DNA of 64,000 bases from the NCBI GenBank assembly GCA_014896375.1, contig JADBKN010000002.1:1-64000 (forward strand), read 5' to 3'. Shown piece after piece: positions 35,483-44,439 of this stretch (position 1 is the first letter of the stretch; the number at the start of each line of letters is the position of its first letter). The position numbers and the translations under genes were made by a program. The stretch comes from Bacillota bacterium. GTDB taxonomy: Bacteria > Bacillota > Sulfobacillia > RBS10-35 > Bu92. The notes beneath the pieces are model-generated. The model searched no databases. It was not told the origin of the DNA and saw only the letters and a list, made by a program, of their open reading frames with translations.

Positions 35483-35842
35483 TCATCGGCTTCCCAGCCA
35501 ACCGCCGATCGACAGCGCCAACCCGACACCGTAAGCGGCCATGGCCGCCCCAAGGGCGAAAAGCGCCCAGTCCAGGCGACGCGCGCCCGCCGGAGAGAGG
35601 CCGGCGTCCAGGATCACGGCGCGCAGCCCGTTCAACCCGTGGTAGATCACGGCGAAGAGCAGCGCGAGCTGCAGCACGAGCCAGTACGGGTCCGCGAAGA
35701 GCGCCGCCACGTCGCGGTACGTGAGCAGCCCCCGCTTGGCGAAGTGGTTCGCCACCATGTGCAGCGCGACAAGCACCACGAGCAAGAGCCCCGTGAACGC
35801 CTGCAGGAGCCACGCCCAGACGGAATATCCCCGCTCGCCCAC
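35483..35842 (-). CDS. SdhD-like hydrophobic membrane anchor of the putative G3P:quinone oxidoreductase
   Basis: 119 aa with three transmembrane helices: WLLQAFTGLLLVVLVALHM, YWLVLQLALLFAVIYHGL and DWALFALGAAMAAYGVGL. It has the SdhD pattern W-x-x-Q-x-x-T-G on helix 1 and IYHGLNGLRAVILD on helix 2. His28, His33 and His68 are candidate heme b ligands. With the SdhC-like partner it would form a cytochrome b anchor that binds quinone. The GTG at 35842 has GGAGG 8 bases upstream; another GTG at 35851 overlaps the sdhC stop. There is no sdhA in the cluster; the flavoprotein here is GlpA-type. Confidence 0.82.
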   Translation of the reverse strand: MGERGYSVWAWLLQAFTGLLLVVLVALHMVANHFAKRGLLTYRDVAALFADPYWLVLQLALLFAVIYHGLNGLRAVILDAGLSPAGARRLDWALFALGAAMAAYGVGLALSIGGWLGSR

Positions 35843-35847
35843 CGCCC

Positions 35848-36246
35848 TCACCTCCAGGCCGGCGCCAGGATCAGGTACGTCGTGTACGCGAAGACGGCCG
35901 CGGCCGCGGCCATCGCCGCCCAGAACCACTCGCGCTGGCGATGGCTGCCGGCGCCGAGCCCCACGAACACCAGGCGCACGCCGTTCAGGCCGTGCACGAG
36001 GAGCACCGCGACCAGCGCCACATCGAAGAGCAGGAACGGCCAGGAGCTCATCCAGCGCACCAGGCGGTCGTAGCCGGCCGGCCCCTGGAAGAGGACCGAG
36101 AGCACGGCCAGGTGCACGAACACGTAAGCGAGCAGCAGGAGCCCCGTGATCCGGTTCAGCACGAAGGCCCACATGCCGGTGCGGCGCCCGCGGGGCGCAA
36201 ACCACGCGCGCCAGTCCGGCCGGCGGCGCGCTTCCCCCTCGCTCAC
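35848..36246 (-). CDS. SdhC-like cytochrome b556 subunit of the putative G3P:quinone oxidoreductase
   Basis: 132 aa with three transmembrane helices. MWAFVLNRITGLLLLAYVFVH is the first; its R-I-T-G and following His match the SdhC heme-binding helix. FDVALVAVLLVHGLNGVRLVFVGLG is the second and FWAAMAAAAAVFAYTTYLI the third. Candidate heme b ligands are His45 and His85. An 18-residue basic N-terminus precedes helix 1. The GTG start overlaps the sdhB-like stop (GTGA), so the two are translationally coupled. The family normally anchors succinate dehydrogenase or fumarate reductase. Confidence 0.83.
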   Translation of the reverse strand: MSEGEARRRPDWRAWFAPRGRRTGMWAFVLNRITGLLLLAYVFVHLAVLSVLFQGPAGYDRLVRWMSSWPFLLFDVALVAVLLVHGLNGVRLVFVGLGAGSHRQREWFWAAMAAAAAVFAYTTYLILAPAWR

Positions 36247-37004
36247 CGGCGCGCCCCCTCTCTCCAGCCGAGGCGACGGCGCACCAGGCGCGCGCGCAGC
36301 TCCATGAGCGCCTGGCCCGGATCCACCCCAGCCGGGCAGGCGGCCGTGCACTCGAACACGTGGTGGCAGCGCCACACGCCGTGGGGCTGGTCGGCGGCCG
36401 CGAGGCGCCGCGCGTCGGAGCCTGTCTTCGTGGGATCCTGCAGCCCGCGCAGCGCCAGCGCGAGCGGCGCCGGGCCCAGATACTCTAGGTCGCTCGCCAC
36501 GATGGGACAGGCGGACATGCAGGCGCCGCAGGTGATGCAGTGCTCGAAGTGCGTCGCCTCCTCCCCGCGCGCCGCCACGAGATCCGCCTCGACGGCGTCG
36601 AGCTTGCCGAAGAACTCCGCGAAGTCCGCCGCGAGATCGCCGAGGACGGGGAAGCTGCGCAGGGGCTCCAGCGTGACCGCGGCGCGCGCGCCCCGCGGCA
36701 GGCGGTAGTCCTTGCCGTGCCCCGTGCGCTCCCCCAGGCGTCCGGCCGCGATCTGGCCGACGGTCGTCAGGCAGGCCAGCCGCTCCCGGCCGTCCACGCG
36801 CAGTGCGCACGTGCCGCAGGACGCGTGGTGGCAGGAGTGGCGGTACATGAGGTCTGGGGCGGGCCCCGCCTGCAGCGCCTCCAGCACGTCCAAGAGCGAC
36901 CAGCCGGCGTCGGCCCGCAACGTGTACGTCTCATAGCGGCCCCCGGCCGCCGAGGCCCGCGCCGGACCGCGCAGGACGCGGACGGTGAGCTCCACTTCCG
37001 CCAT
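36243..37004 (-). CDS. SdhB-like iron-sulfur subunit paired with GlpA
   Basis: 253 aa, full succinate dehydrogenase/fumarate reductase iron-sulfur subunit. The N-terminal ferredoxin domain binds [2Fe-2S] with Cys58, Cys63, Cys66 and Cys78 (SCHHASCGTCALRVDGRERL). The C-terminal domain has CITCGACMSACP (Cys156, 159, 162, 166) and CHHVFECTAACPAGVDP (Cys213, 219, 223), the cysteine set for [4Fe-4S] and [3Fe-4S] clusters. All ligands are present, so a full electron wire from flavin to quinone is expected. The ATG at 37004 (or 37007) overlaps the glpA stop (ATGATG). No SdhA gene is adjacent; the upstream flavoprotein is a glycerol-3-phosphate dehydrogenase. Confidence 0.88.
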   Translation of the reverse strand: MAEVELTVRVLRGPARASAAGGRYETYTLRADAGWSLLDVLEALQAGPAPDLMYRHSCHHASCGTCALRVDGRERLACLTTVGQIAAGRLGERTGHGKDYRLPRGARAAVTLEPLRSFPVLGDLAADFAEFFGKLDAVEADLVAARGEEATHFEHCITCGACMSACPIVASDLEYLGPAPLALALRGLQDPTKTGSDARRLAAADQPHGVWRCHHVFECTAACPAGVDPGQALMELRARLVRRRLGWREGARR

Positions 37005-38182
37005 CATCCTCCCTCCCGCCAGCGGAAACGGTGGAACGGCAGGAGCGCCAGCTCCCGCGTGCGGCACTCCTGCTGCACGCCCAGCTTCTCGCAGACGCGG
37101 TCGGCGACGATCTCCGCCATGAGGCGCGAGGTCGTCGTCTTGCCGCCGACGACGCTCATGAAGCCCTCCGCCCCATCCCGGCCGTGGTCGAAGACCTGAA
37201 AGCCGCGCGACAGCTCCCGCCCGTCGCTCTCCTTGTTCCCGGCCACGAGCGGCCGGGCGGCCGCGAACGCGGCGAGGACGGGCGCCTCCCGCACGGCCGG
37301 CAGGAGCTTCGCGCCCTCCTCGATCATGCGCCGGACGTGGTCCGGCGGGACCGGGATGCGGTCGCCGCTCTCCACGTTCCACGAGGTCGTGCCGATGATC
37401 GACGTCGCGCGCTGCGGGACGATGATGTCGCCGTCCCCGGGCGGCCGCATGCGGTTGATCACGCGCTGGTTGAGGCGCGCCGCCAGCGCCACCATCACGC
37501 CGGCGCTCGGCTGCACCGGCACCTCGACGCCGGCGAGCGCCGCCACGCGCCCCGCCCAGGGCCCCGCCGCGTTGATGACGACCGGCGCCTCCAGCCGCAG
37601 GCGCCTCCGGTGGACGAGATCGTGCGCCACCACGTGCGCCACGCGGCCGGCGCGCACCTCGACGGCTTCGACCGGCGTGAAGGGGAACACCTCCGCGCCG
37701 TTCGCCTGCGCCGTCGCGAGCCAGGACAGCACCAGGCGGTACGGGTCGATCACCGCGTCCGGCACGCGCACGGCCGCACGCACGGATTCCGTCAGCCCCG
37801 GCTCCAGGCGGCGCGCCAGATCGGGCGGGATCTCCTCAGCGGGCACGCCGGCCCGGCGGCACCCTTCGAGGAACGCCTCCCGGTACGCCAGGTCCTCGTC
37901 GTCGATCGCGACGAAGAGGCCGCCGGTCTCTTCGATCACGCCGGGCGCGGCGCGGCGGAGAAGAAGGTTCTCCTGGATGCACTCCACCGCCGACTCCGGA
38001 TCCTTCACGACGTACCGCCCGCCGCTGTGCAGGAGCGCGTGGTTTCTGCCCGTCGTGCCGGACGCCGGCTCGCCCCGTTCCACGACCGCCGTGCGGATGC
38101 CCCGCGAGGCGAGGTCGTGGGCGATGGCGGCGCCGGTCGAGCCGGCGCCGATCACGATGGCCTGGTACTCCGCGGCGTCCGT
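37004..38182 (-). CDS. glpA: Glycerol-3-phosphate dehydrogenase, GlpA-type catalytic flavoprotein without BFD domain; start codon unclear (ACG?)
   Basis: About 392 aa. The FAD motif is VIGAGSTGAAIAHDLASRG, then RNHALLHSGGRY, VINAAGPWAGRVA, DIIVPQRATSIIGTTS and SVVGGKTTTSRLMAEIVADRV. These follow E. coli GlpA closely (from memory) and the protein ends where GlpA's catalytic domain ends; the C-terminal BFD-like [2Fe-2S] domain is absent. It oxidises sn-glycerol 3-phosphate to DHAP. After the glpK stop, which is in the same frame, no ATG/GTG/TTG occurs before the FAD beta-strand. The best candidate is ACG at 38182, with GGAGGAGG upstream; GTG at 38155 would remove beta-1. GlpB and GlpC are missing; SdhB/C/D-like genes follow instead. 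Confidence 0.88.
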   Translation of the reverse strand, partial: TDAAEYQAIVIGAGSTGAAIAHDLASRGIRTAVVERGEPASGTTGRNHALLHSGGRYVVKDPESAVECIQENLLLRRAAPGVIEETGGLFVAIDDEDLAYREAFLEGCRRAGVPAEEIPPDLARRLEPGLTESVRAAVRVPDAVIDPYRLVLSWLATAQANGAEVFPFTPVEAVEVRAGRVAHVVAHDLVHRRRLRLEAPVVINAAGPWAGRVAALAGVEVPVQPSAGVMVALAARLNQRVINRMRPPGDGDIIVPQRATSIIGTTSWNVESGDRIPVPPDHVRRMIEEGAKLLPAVREAPVLAAFAAARPLVAGNKESDGRELSRGFQVFDHGRDGAEGFMSVVGGKTTTSRLMAEIVADRVCEKLGVQQECRTRELALLPFHRFRWREGG

Positions 38183-38203
38183 GGCCGCTCCGCCTCCTCC
38201 AGG

Positions 38204-39712
<1,509 letters not shown>

Positions 39713-39781
39713 TCATCCCTCCTTCAGTGCGCCGCCCGCGCCTTCAGGGGGCGGCCCGCCGCGCCCGCACGGTCGCGGCGG

Positions 39782-40495
39782 CTAGGACCACAGCCCAGCG
39801 TAGAAGAGGGCGCCCAGCACGCCGCCCACAAGCGGCGCGAGAACCGGGATCCAGGCGTACTCCCAGTCCGAGCCGCCCTTGCCCGCGATCGGCAGCACCG
39901 CATGCGCAAGGCGCGGGCCCAGGTCGCGCGCCGGGTTGATGGCGTAGCCGGTGGGCCCGCCCAGCGACAGGCCGATGGCCCAGACGAGGAAGCCCACGAG
40001 CAGCGGTCCGATGCCGGCGCCGAGGTTGTTGTGCGTATTCAGGATGTAGAGCACACCGGAGACGAGGAAGGCCGTGCCGATGACCTCCGTGAGGAAGTTC
40101 GCGCCCGGCCGGCGGATGGCCGGCGCGGTGCAGAACACGGCCAGCTTGGCCGCCTTGTCCTCTGTCGCCTCCCAGTGCGGCAGGTAGGCCAGCCACACCA
40201 CGACCGCGCCGAGGAAGGCGCCGGCGAGCTGCGCCAGGATGTACCCCGGAACCTCGCTCCACGGGAACTTGCCGATGGCCGCCAGCCCGACGGTGACCGC
40301 CGGGTTGAGGTGCGCTCCGCTGATCCACCCCACGGCGTAGACGGCCACGGCCACCGCCAGGCCCCACCCGGTGGTGATGACGATCCAGCCGGAGTTCTGC
40401 CCCTTCGACCGGTTCAGGACCACGTTGGCGACGACGCCGTCGCCCAGGATGATGAGGAGCATCGTACCGATGACTTCAGCCAGGTATGGCGACAC
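39782..40495 (-). CDS. glpF: Glycerol facilitator (aquaglyceroporin)
   Basis: 237 aa, six transmembrane helices with both half-helix motifs: SGAHLNPAVTVGLA and the second NPA as GYAINPARDLGPR. The Asp after the second NPA-Arg is the aquaglyceroporin marker, so glycerol rather than water is the likely cargo. GTG at 40495 with GGGGGAGGGG upstream. First gene after the GlpP-type attenuator. Confidence 0.96.
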   Translation of the reverse strand: MSPYLAEVIGTMLLIILGDGVVANVVLNRSKGQNSGWIVITTGWGLAVAVAVYAVGWISGAHLNPAVTVGLAAIGKFPWSEVPGYILAQLAGAFLGAVVVWLAYLPHWEATEDKAAKLAVFCTAPAIRRPGANFLTEVIGTAFLVSGVLYILNTHNNLGAGIGPLLVGFLVWAIGLSLGGPTGYAINPARDLGPRLAHAVLPIAGKGGSDWEYAWIPVLAPLVGGVLGALFYAGLWS

Positions 40496-40586
40496 GTCAA
40501 CCCCTCCCCCTTGCCGTTGACATTCTTCCACCGCCGTCTTGCCTGGATGCCCGAAACGCCGGCCGCCCATCCCCCCTTCCCGCATG

Positions 40587-40632
40587 AGAAAAGCCCGGAA
40601 CAAGGGGAAGCGGCTCCCCTTGGTTCCGGGCT
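40587..40632 (-). promoter_or_regulatory. Leader terminator/attenuator of glpF, probable GlpP target
   Basis: Minus-strand AGCCCGGAACCAAGGGGAGC folds back on CTTCCCCTTGTTCCGGGCT and is followed by TTTTCTC. This near-perfect 18-base-pair intrinsic terminator lies in the 180-base gap between glpP and glpF. In B. subtilis GlpP with glycerol 3-phosphate antiterminates the glpF and glpD leaders; the adjacent glpP gene makes the same role likely here. Whether it is a plain glpP terminator or an attenuator for the whole operon cannot be told from sequence alone. Confidence 0.8.
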
Positions 40633-40674
40633 CTCCAGCTCTCAGCCCATGCGTGGATTCCGTTGGCGCCTTCT

Positions 40675-41304
40675 CTATTCGCCCTCGGCGGGACGGTTCC
40701 TGCCGCCGCCGGCGGTTCCCGGCGGCGCGGACGTCGGGCGGTAGCGCCACACCTCGTGGCGGCTCACGGACACGGCGCGCGCTCCCGCGGCGAGCGCGGC
40801 CTCGACATCGGCGCCGGTCTCGATGAGACCCCCGGCGACAATGGGACAGGTCAGCGCCTCCCGAAGGCGCGCGATGGCGCGCGGGACCACGCCCGGCAAG
40901 ACCTCCACCGCGTCCGGCTGCACGGCCTCCGCCATCTGCACCGCCGTGTGGAAGCCCTTCGAGTCCAGCGCGAAGACCCGCTGGATGGCCAGGAGGCCGA
41001 ACTCCCTCGCCACCGGGATGAGGCGCGCCTTCGTCGTGATGAGCCCGTCCGGGCGCACCACGCGCGCGATGTACTCCACGGCCTCCGCCTCGGCGGCCAG
41101 CCCGCGGACGAGGTCGAGGTGCAGGAAGGCGGCCTTGCCGAGCGCCTTGCACTGGCCCACGATGCGCGGAAGCTGGAGCAGGTCGCCCCACAGGATGAAG
41201 GCTGTCGCCACCGCGCGGTGCCGCTCCAGCTCACGCAGATCGCGGTCCTCCCGCAGGGCCGCGATCACCGGCCAGCGCAGCACGGCATCCACACGCCCAT
41301 CCAC
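40675..41304 (-). CDS. glpP: Glycerol uptake operon antiterminator GlpP
   Basis: 209 aa, TIM-barrel-like RNA-binding regulator. FILWGDLLQLPRIVGQCKALGK, FLHLDLVRGLAAEAEAVEYIA, GLITTKARLIPVAREFGLLAIQRVFALDSKG and ALTCPIVAGGLIETGADVEAALAAGARAVSVS are strongly conserved GlpP segments. It binds glycerol 3-phosphate and prevents termination in target leaders. GTG at 41304 follows AAGGGGG. Divergent from folC across an 81-base gap. Confidence 0.95.
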   Translation of the reverse strand: MDGRVDAVLRWPVIAALREDRDLRELERHRAVATAFILWGDLLQLPRIVGQCKALGKAAFLHLDLVRGLAAEAEAVEYIARVVRPDGLITTKARLIPVAREFGLLAIQRVFALDSKGFHTAVQMAEAVQPDAVEVLPGVVPRAIARLREALTCPIVAGGLIETGADVEAALAAGARAVSVSRHEVWRYRPTSAPPGTAGGGRNRPAEGE

Positions 41305-41385
41305 GCCCGATTCCCCCTTGACGGCTGCGGTATGATTCTGACTTGAGCGCACGGCTCCGACGGTACCGGAGGGGTGTCGCCCAGC

Positions 41386-42726
41386 ATGACCCAGCCGACC
41401 GCATCCCCGGACGAAGAGGCGCTCGCGACCGCCTCGGAGCGCCTCGCGACCCTCTCGCGCTTCGGCATCCGCCTTGGCCTTGAGCGCATGGCCTTCCTCC
41501 TCGACGCCCTGGGCCACCCGGAGCGCAGCTGCGCCGTCATCCATGTGGGCGGGACGAACGGCAAGGGCTCCGTCTCGGCCATGATCGCGGCCGTGCTGAC
41601 CGCCGCCGGGTACCGCACGGCGCTCTACACCTCGCCGCACCTGCACCGCGTCACGGAACGCTTCCGCCTCGACGGGCGCGAGCTGGACCCGCACACGTTC
41701 GCGGCCCTTCTGGACGATTGCTGGCCGCTTGTGGAACGGGCGCAGGCGGCCGGCCTGGACCCGCCCACGGAATTCGAGATGCTCACGGCGATCGCCTACC
41801 TCTGGGCCAGGGAATCCGGCGCGGAGATCCTCGTCCAGGAAGTGGGGCTCGGCGGGCGGCTCGACTCCACCAACCTCGTGGAAGAGCCGCTCCTCTGCGT
41901 GCTGACGAACATCGGCCTCGACCACACCGACCGGCTGGGCTCCACCATCGAAGCCATCGCTCGGGAGAAGGCGGGCATCGTCAAGCCGGGCCGGCCCGTG
42001 GTCACCGCCTTCCAGGGAGAGGCGCTCCAGGTCCTGCGGGAGCGCTGCGCCGCCTGCGGGTCGCCGCTCCTGCGGCTCGACGAACGCGCCCGCTATGAGG
42101 GACGTCCGGTGTGGGGAGCGGACGGCGCGGCCGAGTGGCGCCTGGATTACGAGGGCGAGGGCTGGCAGCTGCATGAGGTGCGGCTGGCGCTGCCCGGCCG
42201 GCACCAGCTGCGCAATGCGGCCCTTGCGCTCCTGGCGCTGGAGACCGCCGCGAGGGAGGGCGGCCTCCGTATCCCCGAACCGGCCGTGCGCCGGGGTCTG
42301 GTGGAAGTCCGCTGGCCCGGGCGCCTGGAACTCTTCACGCCGGCCGGCGGGCCGCGCCTGCTCTTTGACGGCGCGCACAACGCACACGCGGCCGCGGAGC
42401 TCGCCGCCACGCTGCCGGAGTCCTTCCGCTGGCGGCGCCTGCACGCCGTGTTGGGCATGCTGGCGGACAAGGACGTGGAGGGGGCGCTGCCTCTCCTCGC
42501 GCGCCACGCCGACCGCGCCTTCCTCGCGCCGCCGCCCGGTGCGCGCGCCGCCGCCCCGGAGCGGCTGGCCGCCGCGCTGCGCGCCGCAGCGCACCCGTCC
42601 TTCGCCGTCTTCGACGACGCGCGCGCCGCCTTCGCCGCCGCCATGGAGGGACTCGGCCCCCAGGACCTCGTGCTCGTCGCCGGCTCGCTCTACCTTGTCG
42701 GCGCGCTGCGGCCGTGGGAGGTCTGA
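41386..42726 (+). CDS. folC: Folylpolyglutamate synthase/dihydrofolate synthase
   Basis: 446 aa, Mur-ligase family. The P-loop is VIHVGGTNGKGSVSAMIAAVL; SPHLHRVTERFRLDG, QEVGLGGRLDSTN, TNIGLDHTDRLGSTIEAIAREKAGI and LFDGAHNAHA are FolC signatures. It adds glutamate to folates in the cytosol. ATG at 41386 with GGAGGGG upstream; an in-frame GTG at 41374 abuts that site and is less likely. Confidence 0.95.
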   Translation: MTQPTASPDEEALATASERLATLSRFGIRLGLERMAFLLDALGHPERSCAVIHVGGTNGKGSVSAMIAAVLTAAGYRTALYTSPHLHRVTERFRLDGRELDPHTFAALLDDCWPLVERAQAAGLDPPTEFEMLTAIAYLWARESGAEILVQEVGLGGRLDSTNLVEEPLLCVLTNIGLDHTDRLGSTIEAIAREKAGIVKPGRPVVTAFQGEALQVLRERCAACGSPLLRLDERARYEGRPVWGADGAAEWRLDYEGEGWQLHEVRLALPGRHQLRNAALALLALETAAREGGLRIPEPAVRRGLVEVRWPGRLELFTPAGGPRLLFDGAHNAHAAAELAATLPESFRWRRLHAVLGMLADKDVEGALPLLARHADRAFLAPPPGARAAAPERLAAALRAAAHPSFAVFDDARAAFAAAMEGLGPQDLVLVAGSLYLVGALRPWEV

Positions 42727-42792
42727 CGGCCGCCGCGGTTCATAGCCGCTCCCGGCCTTGGGCAACCCTTACCGGGGGACGGATCGCTCGAC

Positions 42793-44439
42793 ATGCCACC
42801 AACTGCACGTCAATGGCGCCGGCTGCGGAAGGATGCCGAGGTCGCGCGACGGCTCGTCGGTAACCTCCTGGCCGAAGTCAGCGCGCCGCCGACCGACCGC
42901 CTCGACGCCAGCCTGAGCCGCACGCTGAAGCGCCTCAAAGCCGCATTCGGCCTCGCGGGCGATCTCGTCGTGCGCCCGTTCCGGCTGGGCGGGCCCGGCG
43001 AGCGCAAGGCGGCCGTCATCTACCTCGACGGTATGGTGGATGCCCGCGTGGTGCACGAGGACATTCTGAACAGCCTGCAGAAGGCCGGCGCTGAGCCGGG
43101 CTTCGTGCAGACGGGCGTGGAGCGGCCCAGCGGCGGCCTCTCCCAGAGCGGCCCCCTCGCCCTGCCGTCCCCCCTCGCCGCGGGCCAGGTCACGTCGACG
43201 TCGAAGCTCTCGAAGACCGTGGACGCCGTCCTCGGCGGCAAGGTGGCGCTGCTCCTCGACGGTCACCCGCGCGCCTGGTTCATCGACGCCAAGGGTTTCA
43301 AGACGCGCAACCCGGAGGCCCCCACCACGGAGCAGGACATCCTCGGGTCAAAGGAGGGTTTTGTCGAGGACCTGCGCGCCAACACGAGCATGATCCGGCG
43401 GCGCATCAAGGACCGGAACCTGCAGCTTGTGGAGATGACGGTCGGCCGCAAGAGCCGCACGCGCGTGACCGTGATCTACCTGGCCGACGTGGCCAATCCG
43501 GCGCTCGTAACGGCCGTGCTGTCCCGCCTGCACGCGATCGACGCTGAAACGGTCGCGTCCGCCAACGCGCTGGCGGCGTACGTCAAGGATCACAACTGGT
43601 CGCCGTTCCCCGTGGCGGAGCTCACGGAGCGCCCGGACGTCGTGGCGATGGAGGTGCTCGACGGCCGCGTCGGCATCCTTGTAGAGAACGACCCGTTCGC
43701 CGTTCTTGTGCCGGCGACGTTCTGGGACTTCTTCCAGGCGGCGGACGACTACAACCAAGGGGCGTTGGGCGCGACGCTCGGACGTCTCGTCCGCTTTCTG
43801 GCGTTTTTCCTGAGCACGTTCCTGCCGGGCCTGTACACGGCGTTCGTGATGATCCACCTGGACCTCGTCCCCTTCGATCTCGCCCTTTCGGTGGCCGGCA
43901 GCCGGCAGGGCGTGCCGTTCCCCGCGCCGCTGGAGTACTTCTTCCTCATCATCATGTTCGAGGTGATGCGCGAGGTGTCGATCCGCATCCCGAAGACGAT
44001 GGGCGCGACGATCGGCGTCGTCGGCGGTATCGTGCTCGGCCAGGCCGTCGTCCAGGCAGGCGTCGTCAGCGCCCCGCTGATCGTCGTCGTGGCGCTGGTC
44101 GCGCTCGCGCTCTTCACCACGCCGCACTACCAGATGACGGTCATGGCGCGCATGCTCTCCCTCATCAGCCTCGCCGTCGGCTCCGCGCTGGGTGTCTACG
44201 GCATACTCCTCGCGGCCATGGCGGTGATCGTCCACCTGGCTTCGCTGACGTCCTTTGACGTTCCCTACCTCGCGCCGGCCGCGCCGGCCTCGCGCGGTTT
44301 CGCCGTCGACACGCTCACGCGCGCGCCCCTCTGGTCGCTGCGGCGACGGCCTTACCAATACCAGCCCACCGATGTGCGCAAGCGGGATGACTACCGTACG
44401 CCCATGCCGTACCCCGACCTTGAGGAGGCGCGCTCATGA
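42793..44439 (+). CDS. Spore germination protein, GerA family (A subunit), copy 1
   Basis: 548 aa. A long soluble N-terminal half (about 1-300: AAVIYLDGMVDARVVHEDIL, GFVEDLRANTSMIRRRIKD) is followed by a membrane domain of about five helices (FLAFFLSTFLPGLYTAFVM, RQGVPFPAPLEYFFLIIMFEVMREVSIRIPK and later). EDLRxNxxxIRRRIK and PFPxxxExxxxExxxExxREA/SxRxP are GerA hallmarks. It sits in the spore inner membrane as part of a nutrient germinant receptor. Its stop overlaps the gerC start. ATG with GGGGGAC upstream. Confidence 0.95.
   Translation: MPPTARQWRRLRKDAEVARRLVGNLLAEVSAPPTDRLDASLSRTLKRLKAAFGLAGDLVVRPFRLGGPGERKAAVIYLDGMVDARVVHEDILNSLQKAGAEPGFVQTGVERPSGGLSQSGPLALPSPLAAGQVTSTSKLSKTVDAVLGGKVALLLDGHPRAWFIDAKGFKTRNPEAPTTEQDILGSKEGFVEDLRANTSMIRRRIKDRNLQLVEMTVGRKSRTRVTVIYLADVANPALVTAVLSRLHAIDAETVASANALAAYVKDHNWSPFPVAELTERPDVVAMEVLDGRVGILVENDPFAVLVPATFWDFFQAADDYNQGALGATLGRLVRFLAFFLSTFLPGLYTAFVMIHLDLVPFDLALSVAGSRQGVPFPAPLEYFFLIIMFEVMREVSIRIPKTMGATIGVVGGIVLGQAVVQAGVVSAPLIVVVALVALALFTTPHYQMTVMARMLSLISLAVGSALGVYGILLAAMAVIVHLASLTSFDVPYLAPAAPASRGFAVDTLTRAPLWSLRRRPYQYQPTDVRKRDDYRTPMPYPDLEEARS

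Noticed and set aside
37004-37007. Reading 35483-37004 as an ordinary succinate dehydrogenase operon next to glp genes.
   Set aside because: There is no SdhA and the genes overlap glpA; an ordinary operon would include the flavoprotein. Kept as an open alternative in the finding rather than as the annotation.
41318-41336. TTGACG and TATGAT on plus between glpP and folC as a folC promoter.
   Set aside because: The two hexamers are only 7 bases apart, and neither has a partner at 16-18 bases.
42766-42792. Possible sigma-G promoter upstream of gerA copy 1 (TTCATA about 18 bases before AACCCTTA), and a weaker one before copy 2.
   Set aside because: The -10 matches are poor and such short patterns occur by chance; not listed as features.
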